NCBI GenBank assembly: GCA_023079485.1
Contig: CM041085.1
Span: forward strand, 26,397,121 to 26,461,120
From: Archilochus colubris
Taxonomy: Eukaryota; Chordata; Aves; Apodiformes; Trochilidae
Reading direction: 5' to 3'
DNA: 64,000 nt
Positions 1 through 12,574 of the stretch are shown piece after piece. Position 1 is the first letter of the stretch. The number at the start of each line of letters is the position of its first letter. The translations under genes were made by a program, and so were the position numbers. The notes beneath the pieces are model-generated. The model was given only the letters and a program-made list of their open reading frames with translations, searched no databases and had not been told where the DNA came from.

Positions 1-3000
1 TATGATTTGCAGTGTAATATTTGAAAATAAATATTTAAGCAATGTATGAAAACAAGATAAATGCTGCATCTTTTAAAAGGAGAGAGACAATGATACTTCA
101 TAACTATTTTTTGAGAATAAATTTCCAAATAACTTTTGGTTCAAAGAGAGAGTATCAAAATGCATGCAAAAAATAAAATTCTAAATAAAGCACAATAAAT
201 TATTTCACTGCTTGGTATTGGATTTCAAAGGGAGAGGAGCGTATTCAAAAGGATATTAGAGTGGACTTGTATAGAGAGTGGATTGTATCTTTGGGAATTA
301 CTATCAAATATTGATGAAAACAGAGAGACTGTTTGAGACCAGATAAAAGAAAGAAATTATTACATTTGGAAGAACAATGTGAAATGTATGGCCAACACGG
401 ATTTCAAATGTAAGCTAATAGCAAACCACCAAAGAACAAAGCTGGACAGAGTCCCACATATTCAATCGCATTTACAGTCAGGTTGCATATGTAAAGATTT
501 AAAAGTGCATTTTTCTTCATTTTGAAACTCACAAAGTGCACCCTTCAGTAGACCTGACTGACACAAAGTTTCAGTGCATTGGCAAGTATCAACAAGAAAG
601 ATGGAAAAATGTCAAATATTGGGTTTAGCCATTTTGTCATAAATTATGCTTATCAAAACATGGACCTTTCTTTCAGTCCTTCTAGAAGTGAACTGAGTTA
701 TGAAATGCAAGATACTTACTGGGTCTACATATTAAAGATATGCTCAGGAAAAGCATTGTCTTTCAGATGCTATTTCTGTGAGTGTCTTGGTACCTTGATA
801 TAATATACACAAAGCCTTGGTTTGAAGTATTTTTATTGCCATATATAACTAAAACCTATGGTAGAAAGGCCTATTAATGTATTGCTTTTCCTGGAGTGAT
901 AGCTTTGCTTCCAGAAATATTTTAAACAGTCTCTTTAAACCAAAAATTTATGCTTAGATTACTGCTGTGATCAGTGAAAATTTTAAAAACTGGCAAAAAA
1001 TGCAATTAAAATTTTCTGGCGTATATAAAGATTTGCTTGCAAAATCTTTAAGTCAGTATAAATAAACTACCATTAAATATGTAAGTGAGGATGTATAGAG
1101 CCCCTCCATATAGAAGACACATGCAGTATTATCAGTTCCCTTATGAGCAAGGTACTGGTTTTGAAATAACGTAGCAAAGCAGATTTTATTATTTTAGCCT
1201 TAATGCATTTTATGCACAGATTTTTAGCTATATTTAGAGTTTTTTGAAAAAGATGATAAACTTTGTGTCTTTTGTTCAGATGCTTGATACATTGCTTGCA
1301 AATGTATAACTCCATGGACTTCAGCATATTTATTGCATACACATGTTGTAACACAGACTACAGTGTGGTCTTATATATAATATATTATATTAATATATAG
1401 TTATATATTAATATGCAATTATAGATAGTATATATATAGTTGTTACATAATTATATTAATATATAATTATATAATAATATATATTGTATATAATATCTTA
1501 CATTATTGGTTGGAGAGTGACTACAACACATCCCTTGATTTAAGCAGCTCTCGTATCTATTGTTACATTTTGAACCACTGCACATGTGCTCAGCAAAGCC
1601 AGCTAAATCTTCAGATTGAAGATGAGATGGAGGTTTTGTTTCTGTTACTTGGGGCTGGGATCTGGGGTTTCATTCTTCACCTTATCTTTATTGAAGAAAA
1701 AAATGTAAAATGAGGATAAAGGTATCTCATTACAGACATCACCGTTTTGTTGCCTTACCCTTTTGTGACCACAGAGATGTTTGCACATCCCACCTCTATA
1801 TGCTTGCAAAGCCATGCTAAAGCTGGATAAATCTCCTAGGAAATGCAAAACAAAATAAAGATGTGGCACCTAAGGGGAAATTCCTTGACTAGCAGCACCT
1901 ACTGCACTTGGATTTGGAAAGCTATGATGACATCACCCATAAATACAGAACTGATGATGTTTGCCATGTGATCTTTGGCACATTTTTATTATAAATACAT
2001 AGATAAGGTTCTAATTAGACTAGACCATTTCTGTAGCTACATTCCTCTCTCCGGATGGATGTGAAATACTGGCTAAAGCATGCACCACAAAACACCTCAG
2101 ATCCACACACAGTGGCCAACTTTTTATCACCTGCATTTTTACTGCATGAAAAAGAAATATCAGAAGAAAGAGTAAGTTCAGGTAACCTGTTGGCCAGCAA
2201 TACTTAAAAAGCTCAAACCAACATATATTTGCTCACTTTTTCTAAAAATGACCTCCACCAAACAAACAATCTTCTGATTTTCATATCCTTGACCGTTTTT
2301 AAGGAGAAAAAAAAACCATAAAGATGAAAGAATCTTTCTGCTAGCTTTATTTTTCTATAGTTATTTTCTTCCAACAGAGATAATCAAAGAGCAGAAGCTT
2401 TCAAAGGTGGCTGCTGGCTTGGTAGTCTATTCTGACGGTTGCTTTAAAGGAGAGGCAGTCTTGGAAAAAAGATTAGATAGAGCTTTTTTATAGCATATCC
2501 AGGAAAACCCAAAGCAGATGTGTAAATCAGCAGAGACTTGCTTGTTTCTTAATCAAAATGAAATTGCATTAAGTTTAAGATACATCAGACTTTATCTGAT
2601 CTTATAATGGTTACTTCTGATGCGCCAGAAAGCCCTTAAACTATGATAAAACATCTTTGCTCCTCCTTTGGCAGTTCTCTGTTTATACCCAGTCTTGCAC
2701 AGTTTCAAATCAACATTTTTCTGTCTTGTGTATCAGGGTTTTTCAAAACCTGTTTACTCTCCTTAATAACATTATGCTGTTGCTATTTGCTAAATGGGAT
2801 GCAGTCTGGGGCAACTGCAACAGAGTTAGTTATAACTGGGCAAACTCTTGATTATTACATCCTGCAACCACACAAGTATTGTCTTGAGGGATTGCTCTGC
2901 TGAATAAAACCATCAACTGAGCTTTTGGAGAAAGGAAGAGGAGTCATAAATGTAGCTGACAGGAATTGCAGATAAGAGGAGTTGTACTGGATGTATGTGA

Positions 3001-6000
3001 TGGCTGCAGTGTGTATTTTCCTAGGATTAAGTGCACCATTTGTTCTGGAGAGCTGTTAGCTGCATATAAGGACATAACAGGAATTTGGATTTTAATAAAA
3101 ACAAAAAATCGTAACTTCTGACAGCTCCACATAAACCCTAACTGTGTCCCCTAAACCAAACTGGAGGGCTTTGAATCTCAGCAGCAAGTAGAACTAAACC
3201 TGTGCTAAGAGTTAGCACCACGATTCAAATGAAGAAAGGTAATATGCCCACCTGCAGGCATCTGCATAGGGTATGGGAAGTAGCTTGTAGTTAGAGCGAG
3301 GATGAGCTTGGAGAAAACAGTAAGCCTTGTGAAATTGCTGTACCAACTAAAGTTGGAGTTACTCTGTAAATCACTGCTTTCAGAAACTTTATTCTGTTTA
3401 CCAAGTTTGGTCTCCTCTCAGGTTTCAGCCTCACATGAAGTGTCTCAAATTCAACATTTAAATGCAATTAAAATTATGACACAAATGCACCACACCAATG
3501 CCAACAGGTTTTATGGGAAGGCATACAGTTCCCTGTTTTAGGACTGATATTTTCTTCGTTTGTACTGTGTTTATAGAGTTGTTTTGCTGTCTTTTAAAAT
3601 TTAATTTCCTATCTTATTTATGTGACAGTAGAGAGAAAAAAAAATCTGTTACTGAAGTTTATAAAAGACCTAGACTTCACTGGAGAGGCTAGTGATGTGG
3701 TCATGTACTCATTTCACTTGGGCTTCATGCATATAACTAAAAGCAGAATCTGACAATCTGTTCCTTTCAGTGAGAATGTGCAGACATACGAAAAGTCATA
3801 AATGTTCCCAGCTGGAACCAAGACCTATACTTTTCTCACAGGGACAACACAAAGATCAGGAAGTTTGTCCTTAGTTCAGAGCTGGGTGGCCTAACTCCTT
3901 CTGTATTAGGTTCTAGACCAAAAAGCATGTGTACATTTGGGTTGTAAGTGCTGAGAAATCTTGGATTATAGTGGAAAATATTACAACTAGCTCAGTGTTA
4001 GTAGTATAGGAGGAGCTGACAGCCTCATGTACTTCCATCAACTGACTGTTGGGCCTTTCCTAAAATTAAAAAGACTTTCATCGGGTAGTCTTGGCAGGAA
4101 AGAAGAGGAGTAGATGACTGCAAGCCCAAGACATACTGGAAATGGGCAGAGCTGATGGCCACCTGGGATGAGAAACTTTGCTGGGTTTGTGTAATTTTGC
4201 AAAACTGATTTTCTTATGGCTATACTGCCTTATTCAACTCTTCAGAATTCAAATAGATGAAGGATACAGAAATTCAGACTCCTAACATGTTCTGCCTCTG
4301 CATGAGGGAATTTTGCCTCTGTGTCCTCTTATCAGTGGTATCATCCGTTCATAGTCTTAATGGTCATGTAAAGTGTTTCCAGAAAAAAATGCAAAATGTC
4401 TTTTCCTCAGCAGTATATTCAGGTTACTAACTAGAGGAAAATGCAAACTTCCTGTATTCCCAGAGCTGTTTCTTTCCCCCTGGCTGGTGAGTTCCCTCTG
4501 CCCCTCCAGCTCTTTTGGTTGCCTTCCAGGTTCCCCTTGGAGGAAGCTTCAGCAACGCAGATTTCTAAGATTGTAGAAAGGCTGGTCAGTGTTCCAAGAA
4601 GAGTGGCAAGAAAAAAGATTTGGTGAATACTGATTTGACTTAAGCTTGCGTTTATGCATACTTGAGAACCTGTGAGATGTCTCCACTCTAAGCATTATGG
4701 GTAGTTCAGGGTCATGAACTGGCTTATGCTCTCAAAACAAGGAATTCTGAATCTTTCTTGAATGACAGAGACTGTTGGAAAACAGTCAGTGAGTCTTCTA
4801 TTACAGATGGAGGCACTATTTGTGCTCCTGACACTCAACAGGAAAACAGAGCTTGGGTATCACATTATACTTCTTCAGCCACCTTTAACTAGGAAGGATT
4901 TCATGTACCTTGAGGCTCATAGATCACAGATAGCAAATCTCTCCATATTGCCTTTGAAAACTTGAGCATTTCAGGGTCTAGAAGGTCATCTTGTCCTTCA
5001 AGATCATAATATCTGGGAATAAGCCAAATCAGGACAGCAATGAAGCAGCAGCTGTAGATTAGGCCGCTTGATGGTTTGTATTTAGACTTTTACTGATGAG
5101 GACAGAGCCATTGGCTCAGCAAAAGCACAGGCTGCACTACCTTTTCCCCTACTCTGGCAAGAATAATATATTGTCCCTCATAACTCCTCAGTGGGATTCC
5201 ATATTATCCACTAGTGAGTCAGATTGGACAGTTTGTCTCCTGTGTCTGAATGGCAGAGATGACCAAAAAAATCCACAAATTGCTATGGTGGGCACTTGAT
5301 AAGATTTTGTTTACACTTTAGGAAAAGTTTCTCGGAATCATTAAATTGAATTAAATAACACATTAACTTTTCTGCCAACTCATAACCTCTAGTACTAGTT
5401 AGTTATCAACTCTGACAGCAGTAAATCCAGCATAAATAGAAAATACCATTAACTTTAAGTAACTTACATAATAATTACATTGCCCAGATGATCACAACTG
5501 CATTTCTGACTTTACTGTTTGTAGTAAAATTGGGAAGCTCAGTCTGCACGCGATAATATTGGGAGAGATTTGCAAAGCATTACTAAAAAGACACCAGTGT
5601 CAAAAGACTGTTCCATAAAAACACATGTACTAAAAACTTCAGCATTAATTGAATCATGCTTGTGTTTTGGCAATGCTGGAAACCTGGCTCAGTCATAGCT
5701 CTGGTGATTCATTAGTGCTAATTAATGCTTTTTCCAGGCTAGTAACAAACTAAAGAGAGACTGTTTTTCTCTACTGATCATTCCACAGTTACAGTAATGG
5801 TTTGATTTATGTATCAGCCATTTAATGCTGCATTTCATTCATCTCTAAACAAGTTGCAAAGGGACTGAGGGTTCTCATGTGAAAGTTTAGGACGAGCAAA
5901 CAAACAAAAGCGTTTCCTATGAGTACTGCTAAGCAACAATGCTGAGTTTCTCGAGGCTTGCCGTCCAACTTGCTCTGGCTCTTCTTCTCCAAGACACAAA

Positions 6001-7284
6001 GAATGCCAGCATCCTCCCAGCAAGACTTTCACACTCCCTTCCCCATTCCCAGCAGTCTCAGCCGGGCTGGCAGCCACTGGTGCTGTGGCAGGCACGGGGC
6101 TACCAGCTGTGGATGGCCAGCCAGCTGTCAGAGACTCCCTGTCTGCTTGGCAGGGCCACCAACCTCACTCACCTGCCCTGATTCTGCTGCTGATTTTGCC
6201 AGAAAACCCCTCATGACTTTGCACAGATAGTTCAGCCTGAGGGCATAATTTAACTTCAGACCTATGCTGCGTACCTGAACTTCAATATTATTCTGCTCTC
6301 AGATCTACAGGGTAGATTTTGACTCTGATATTTTGCTCTCTCTACAGGCACAAAGCTGTGTGTGCCAGCAATAGCATAAAAAGTGTAAATGCTGCAGAAA
6401 TATGTTACCATTTCCTCTCACTCTGCTGCCCAGTTTAGAAATTTGGCTGGAGGCATTCACTGCAGTTTGGAATTTTCTTTTAATATCACTTTTCTGTAAC
6501 TGTTTTCTTTTACATTTTTGAGACATTTTTAGTGCTCAGCAAATGTCTTAGAAGAGGAGCCTGGAAACAGAAGCACTTTACTTATGCCTAGATCAAGGAT
6601 AAGGTGAGCAGTGCCCTTTGCTGCCAATGAGCTTCAGTCCTTGGATGAAGTGATGATCTTGGTGGCTGAGAAAATATTTCAAACTTCATGCACATTCAGT
6701 TCTTGGCCACTTTTGGCTGAGGAGTGACAATTCAAGTGCTGTGGATCTCTTTCCATTAAGTACAAGGCTGACATCACCAATGCGTTTCCCATATGACAGC
6801 AAAGAGTTTCCAGATGGAAACAGCTTTCCAATTGCTGTTGACTGGCCCTGAACTATAGTAGTGACAGAGAGGTCTCTGCACATCTGAGTTAGAGAAAATT
6901 GCCATTGTAAAATAATAATGATACAATAATAGTATTAGTATTATAAAAAACACATTAAAATACCTGTCTTGGCATGTATGTGAGGGGGAAGGAGGAGAGT
7001 CACATCAGGTTTACAAAGTCTACTCTTGATACAGCAGGTACAGGATCAGAAAATTCCCTTTGGCAGAAAGAGTAACCCACTGTGGGCTTGTAAGAAGGAC
7101 GGGCAACATTTAAATTTAGAAAACCACTTGTGTTCTTTATCCTTTAGGTATGTTAATGATGAAAATGCCAGCTCATGATACATTATAAGCACTTGTGGAC
7201 TAATACAATACTATTCTTTCAAAATTCAAATTAATATAATTTGCAACTCTACAGAATTTGATTTAGCTATAGCTTAAGATCCAA
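1..7284. other. Intergenic, no gene seen
   Basis: AT-rich unique sequence apart from the AT tract at 1368-1500. Open frames are all under 95 codons, without codon-like patterns or recognisable domains. A GC-richer patch at about 5940-6180 opens two overlapping short frames on + and one on -, none recognisable. Confidence 0.7.
1368..1500. repeat. AT-only low-complexity tract
   Basis: About 130 bases made almost only of A and T, with repeated TATATTAATATATA-like blocks, several partly self-complementary. No gene feature accompanies it. Confidence 0.85.
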
Positions 7285-9005
7285 CTAGAGAGACCAAACA
7301 GGAGGAATTAGAGGCCTGTGCAGAGGGCTGCAGCCTCACTGGGGTCACAGACATGTGGTGGAATAGCTGAAAAACTGGAGTCCTGCAATGGACCAACACA
7401 GGATCTTCAGGCAGGATGGAGAGGAGGAGTTGTCACCCTGGACATGATGGAACAGTGGGAAAAAATGAAGTTCTGCCTGGGGAGAGAGAGATGAGAAGCC
7501 AGCTGAGCATTTATGGTCCAGAATTAGAGGGCAGACCAATGTGGGCAACATTGTGATGAGTGTCTGCTAAAGACTGCCTGACCAAGAAGAGCCTGGCCAG
7601 CTTAACTGGAAGAAGCCTCACATTTGCATGCCCTTGTCCTCAGGGTGACTTCAAGCACTCTACTCCCTGTTGGAGGGATACCACAGCAGGACACAAGAAA
7701 TCCAAGAGGTTTCTGGAGTGCATTGATGACAATCTCCTGACATGGATGATCAAAGGATAGAAGAGGGGAAGTGCTCTGCTGGACTTCACACTTTCAAATA
7801 AGACAAAATTGTCAGGGATGTGAAGGTCAGGGACAGCCTCAGCTTCCGTGATCTCGAGACAGTAGAACTAAAGATCTTGAGAAGACAGGGAAAAATGCAA
7901 AATCAAGACCACAACTCTGCACTTAAGGAGAACAGACTTTGCTGTTCAGTGGCCTCCTGAGAACAATCCTACAGGAGTCAGCCCTGGAGAAAAGAGTGGT
8001 CCAGGAGATCTGGTGGATATTCAAGGATCATCTCCTCTAAAGTTGTATCTACTGTATTACATATTGCAAGAAATCAAGCAAAGGTGGCACAAGGCCTGCA
8101 AGGAAAAATAAGGAATTCCTGACAAAATGCAAATATAATAGGGAAGTGCACAAAAAGTGGTACAGGGCTAGGTGACTCTGGGGTAATACTGAGTGGATTG
8201 GAGGATGGAAGAGGATCAGGTGGACAATCCTTGAGACCTAAGGGGATCCACTCATGAATGTTGACAGAGGTGATCAATGTCAAGCCAAAGCTACTCTCCT
8301 TGAAAGGTCATGGTGATTGGAGGAGGTTACTGAGGACTGGAAGAAGACAAATGTATTTCCTGTCTTCACAAAGGGCAAGAAGGAAGACGTGGGGAACTAT
8401 AAGCTGGTCAGCCTCACCCTGATCCCTAAGACAGTGATGAAGCTAATGCTCCCAGAAACTCTTTCCAAACATACGAAGGACAAGGTAATTTGGAGTAGCC
8501 AGCATGGATATATGAATGAGAAACCACACATGATCACAGTGGGTAACAGGAGGGCAGTTGATGTGGTTATACTTCACTTTTTAAAAGTTTTGAGGACCAT
8601 TTTCATCATAGACAAACTGATAAGGTACAGACTAGATAAATGGACAGTGAGGTGCACTAAAATGTTAAGGTTAGAGAGCTGTAATCAGCATCTAGAAGTT
8701 CAGCTGGAGGCTTGTTGCTGGTTGTGTGCCCAAGGGTTGATACCAGCTCCAACATTGCTTAATATCTTCAGTAATAACCTGGCCAGCAGGACAAAGTGCA
8801 ACCTCAGCAAGGTTGCAGACAAGGCAAAACTGGGAGGAGTGGCTGATACACCTGATGGTTGTGCTGCTGTCCAGAGGGACACCAGCAGGATGTAGAAATG
8901 GGCAACAGAAATCCGATTTGCACCAGTCAAGGGAAAGTGCTGCACATGGGGAGGAATAACCCTAGAGGTGCCTTCCAACTTCAGCCATTCTTTGGTTTTG
9001 TGACT
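7285..9005 (+). mobile_element. Degraded CR1 LINE, endonuclease to 3' end
   Basis: A long ancient CR1 retrotransposon copy. Around 7300-7400 the sequence resembles the CR1 endonuclease region (translating near TGVTDMWWNS). At 7660-7760 it matches the CR1 segment about refined ends of the endonuclease (RRFLECIDDNLLTWM). From 8317 to 8895 an open frame of 192 codons covers reverse transcriptase remnants: TEDWKKTNVFPVFTKGKKED, then SSQHGY, LDKWTV and KVADKAKLGG. The last corresponds to the FADDTKL catalytic block of CR1, but its second Asp is Lys and the first is shifted in context, so the enzyme is dead. The copy lacks part of the middle and has stops upstream. The 3' end near 8950-9000 keeps a decayed form of the terminal ATTCTRTG-type repeat. 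Confidence 0.85.
8317..8895 (+). pseudogene. CR1 reverse transcriptase remnant with a surviving 192-codon open frame
   Basis: The longest open frame in the window. It is not a host gene: its residues align along the reverse transcriptase of CR1 elements in order (DWKKTNVFPVFTKGKKED near residue 6, GNYKLVSLTLIPKTVMK near 27, the SQHGY block near 61, DKWTV near 105, LNIFSNNLAS near 147, KVADKAKLGG near 164). The active-site block normally reading FADD is VADK here, and the YLDF-type motif has become ILHF, so both metal-binding Asp positions are lost. An internal deletion removes the stretch between LRTI and IIDKL. Persistence of the open frame over 579 bases is probably chance plus limited age. 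Confidence 0.8.
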
Positions 9006-9045
9006 CAAAATATAAAACATCTATTCATGGCATTGATATAAGTGT

Positions 9046-9117
9046 GAAAAAAACAAAACAAAGCAAAACAAAAACAAACAAAAAACCCAAAACAAAAAAC
9101 CACACAAACAAGCCCCC
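9046..9117. repeat. A-rich/AC low-complexity tract after a CR1 3' end
   Basis: Roughly 70 bases of AAAACAAAAC-like units ending in CCCCC. It begins about 40 bases after the 3' end of the old CR1 copy. It has only one G between 9051 and 9111. Confidence 0.8.
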
Positions 9118-11449
9118 TTTCAGTCGTCTTTATTTTAGAAGACCTTTACCATACAGAAGAGCATTGCCATAAAGATTTTTTTTACAAGCTGATACATTTT
9201 GAAACAAAACAATAGACTAATTTATATCTCATTGTGATTGCACTGTAATTTTGCCATTTTACCATCTGTCATTATGCATTCACCTTAGAGAAATGATTTA
9301 AAGTAGATTTATGACTACCCTAATAGCCTTTCTATATGACCCAGTTCTTGAACTAATGATGAATTAGAGGCCCCTCTACTTGGGGAAGTGTCACATTTTG
9401 AAAGCAACATAAATTGGCATCCCAAGGACTAAAATTAAAATAGTCCCTGACACTTTCTCAACAGTATTGTTGCTAAACTTGCAGAGCATGAAAAGTGCAG
9501 TTTTCAATAATTATGTATATTCTTCTATAAAAGTCTTTTTTGAGTTCAGCTGGTTGTAATTTTTCTGATTCTCCAATAACCCTTAGAGTTTATAAGCCAT
9601 AATTCCATATAAATCAATGCATTTGCACTGCTGCAAAACTAGTTTGAGAGCTAAGTCTTGTGCAGAATTCTCAAAAATTTTGCTTTCCTGCACAGTGTTA
9701 AACATCTGCCACTCCTAACTGTAAAAGCTTTCCTTTGGATATATGGGGAATTGGTATACTGAACTACAACCAAGTCCTGGAGACAAATATGCATATTCAG
9801 ACATGTAGTCACTGAAATTGTTCCAGATTTACTCTAGTGAAACTTAGATCAGAACCATTAACTTCTACACAGTAACTTTTACATGTTTGCTCAAGGCTTT
9901 CAAGGAGCTTTGAAAAATTTCCAGTTGCAATATAGCTACCAGGAACTATATTTGTATGGTACTGCTCTTTCAAGCTTTAGCTGTAAGTAACTTGAATATA
10001 AGGACATTGCAGGGTTAAGAAGAGAGAATATATTCACTGTACTAGCAGTAGGAAACTGATAGCTCAGTATGTAAATTTTTTTGCCAACTCCAAGGTTGGT
10101 CTAAAAGCTCAAAGTCTGTAATTTTTTTTATTTGTGAAATAACATGCAGACCTAGAAAACTGAGCTTAGATAGATTATTGTTCATAGTCATAAATCTAAA
10201 GCTGATTTTCACAACAACAAAAAAATTGTTGGCATATATTTAGACCATGCATGACCTTGCTGAATCAACTTGGCATTCTCAAGAACAACAAAATAAAACC
10301 AGATGACAGATTCTTGTTTTCAGACTCTACAGATGTATCTCACAGCATGTAAAGAGGAACCATTGCAGTAGGTATGAGGGAACTAATCTCATCCCCCAAG
10401 GGCTTTTGTTGACATTTGCCCCCATTCAGGCTTTATGCATCACTGGAATCCTTCAGGTAAGTCCTGAACAGGGCCTTCAGCACAGCAATGAGTTTCAGTA
10501 AGAATCAAAGGCAGAGCTGTCTAATTTCCTGTCTAATTAGGAAATAAAATGTCCCCACACAAACAAGATCTCCCAAGGGCAGTACATACAGCACAACTAA
10601 TTTTCCTAGCTTTTCTGGAATTGCTACAACATGAACCCCTCAGAAAAACTTTTGCAATAAATGTTTTCATGTGGTCTTCCCGCTATATTCAGTGGGGAGA
10701 TCCATGGAAAAATCTAGGCCTAGCTCTGTTTGCCTCTCATTCTTCTACACTTTTCTTTGGATACAAATAAGCAACAAAGCTTAGTACTGATCTCTGCAAT
10801 GGAAGCATCTGAGGCTTGATATGGGAAAATTAAGTTAGGAAGCAGAATTATAGTCAGTGTTTTCCTGCACTTTCCACCGGTATTGCTCACAGAGATGGAA
10901 TGTTAGGTGGTCATTCCCAACCCTGGATTCTGCTTTAGTTACATCTTCAGCTACCTGAGAGATCTTGGGTCACTGTGAACTTCTGAGAAGATGATTGGAG
11001 AGTGCCTCACTGGCATTGCCACTTTGTTCTAGCTCTGCTGCAAGAGCCAGAGCCACCTGAACCACAGACTCCACAGCCCGGGAGGGCATCTGCAACATGT
11101 TCCCTCTCTCTTTCATCCATAAATGTAGATAGCACTACTGAGAAAGGTGAAAAACAGCATGGTGAAGCAATATAGCCACCTCTCTGAGTCTGGCACCTCT
11201 TAACTGGATTAGAAATTGGCAGAAAGTGTTCTGTTTCTGTAAGTATCTTGAAAGACTATAACGATATAGGCAAAGACACTGGAGAAAGCTGGGAAATGAA
11301 AAGAGGAACACAACCTGCTCAGTGAAAAATACACTGTTTTCATATGCAGAAAAATTTGCAATCTTGAATGTAACTATAATACCTGCTTCTGTAACAGATA
11401 ATCATAATACCAGTGAATTTTCAAATAAGCTCTTCTCCCTGTAATTGTA
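9118..11449. other. Intergenic, no gene seen
   Basis: AT-rich unique DNA between the old CR1 copy and a CR1 3' scrap. No repeat, exon chain or RNA gene recognised. Confidence 0.7.
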
Positions 11450-11512
11450 TCACCTGTTGGATGGACTCAATGATCCCAAGGTTTTTTCCAACCTGAAAGA
11501 TTCTATGATCTC
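11450..11512 (+). mobile_element. CR1 3'-terminal fragment
   Basis: About 60 bases matching the common CR1 tail: TTGGATGGACTCAATGATC followed by a TTCCAACCT block and ending GATTCTATGATCT, the ATTCTRTG repeat. It is 5' truncated, as most avian CR1 copies are, and too short for any coding sequence. Confidence 0.8.
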
Positions 11513-11674
11513 TTCACTACCTATACTGTCTGTAAAGTAAATGGCACACTTTCTTCATCTCTTTGCATCCACAGTGATATTGTTACAGTTCAAAGAAACA
11601 TTAAAATTTTTTTGTTTGTTTTTGACACATAAGAACAAAGTTCAACCACCAAGGGTAAGCTGCAAGCATAAACC

Positions 11675-11680
11675 TTTATT
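11675..11680 (-). terminator. AATAAA polyadenylation signal on the minus strand, with GT-rich downstream sequence
   Basis: The minus strand reads AATAAA here. A GT-rich stretch (CCTTGGTGGTTG on the minus strand) lies about 25-30 bases further along at 11655-11644, the spacing of a real cleavage site. It could be the R/U5 part of an LTR or a chance motif in AT-rich DNA. Confidence 0.3.
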
Positions 11681-11742
11681 TAACAACTAACACAAGAAAA
11701 ATTATAGATACCTGTTAAGGTATGGGGGATATGTTGCCAGGC

Positions 11743-12005
11743 AAAAGAGGGAGAGAGGAAAAGAAGAAGATACAAGGAAAAGAGAGAGAAAGAGAAAGAA
11801 AGAGAAAGAGAGAAAGAGAGAAAGAGAGAGAGTAAGAGAGAAAGAAAGAGAGAAAGAAGGAAAGAAAGCAAGAAAGAAAGCAAGAAAGTGAGACAGCGAG
11901 AAAGCAAGCAAGAAAGCAAGCAAGAAAGCAAGAAAGCAGGAAAGAAAGAGAGACAGGAGAGAAAAGAGCAGCAAAGTCAGAAAGAAAAAAAAGAATGAGA
12001 GAGTT
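11743..12005. repeat. Long polypurine (+ strand) GAAA/GCAAGAAA-type simple repeat
   Basis: About 263 bases that are almost all A and G on the + strand, with only a few T and scattered C. The left half is built from GAGA and GAAA units, the right half from GAAAGCAA-like units. The minus-strand open frames of 83-106 codons across it (Leu/Ser/Phe-rich) are artefacts of the repeat and not genes. Purine-pyrimidine mirror-like tracts of this length can form triplex DNA. Confidence 0.9.
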
Positions 12006-12452
12006 AAAGTCACCACTAGGGGTCCAGCTGTCCATCGAGTTTCTCGTTCAAGATGGCATTCTGATCATTTACGGGGCTGGATCAAGATGGTGGTGGGTTG
12101 GTGCAGGGTGGCCTCAGCCTTGCTTGTATGCCTCCAAATTCCCACCATTCCAGAGCTGCTGCTTTGTTTCCCAAGGAGAGGAGAAACTCCCCTCCAGGAG
12201 GAGAGCTGTCATTAGCATAAGTCAATCAATTCCAGCCAGGTGTCTCCCCCACCACTGCAGGCAGGCTGGCCTGGAAGGGATCTCCCCCCAGCTTATCAGT
12301 CAAGGTGTCTCCATGACCAACAGAGCCATTGAAGACTGTCCCTCAGGAATGTCACCTCCCAGGTGGTCGATTGACACGTGGAGAGGGCCATGGAAGACAG
12401 GCCCTCAAGGAAGGGGGGGGTCTCCACCCGCTTATCAGTCCTTATCTCTGTC

Positions 12453-12574
12453 CAGGCGCCAGCAGCCAGCTCTCCTACAAACACCTTTATCCACTTTAAA
12501 ATAGTCTTTTGAGGCAACCTCACAGGCGCCAGTCCTTCCAACTTTATTCACTTTAAAATTGTCTTTTGAGGCAA
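12453..12574 (-). repeat. Imperfect tandem duplication containing GGCGCC and a CTTTAAAAT-type core
   Basis: Unit one (12453-12517) and unit two (12523-12574) both start CAGGCGCCAG, contain CACTTTAAAATAGTCTTTTG or its one-base variant, and end GAGGCAA. Unit one carries about 13 extra bases between the start and the core. The duplication lies within the LTR-like unit at 11640-12640. Confidence 0.85.

Noticed and set aside
4966..5015. Short stretch (GTCTAGAAGGTCATCTTGTCC and following) resembling a reverse-strand CR1 3' end of older amniote type
   Set aside because: Under 50 bases with weak similarity; not enough to call without an alignment.
5939..6230. Overlapping + frames of 80 and 90 codons in a GC-rich patch, one beginning MLSFSRLAVQLALALLLQ like a signal peptide
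   Set aside because: No family similarity and no flanking exon signals. A hydrophobic start in a random GC-rich frame is common.
11680..12035. Three overlapping minus-strand open frames of 83-106 codons rich in Leu, Ser and Phe
   Set aside because: They are translations of the purine/pyrimidine simple repeat and have no unique sequence; low complexity keeps all frames open.
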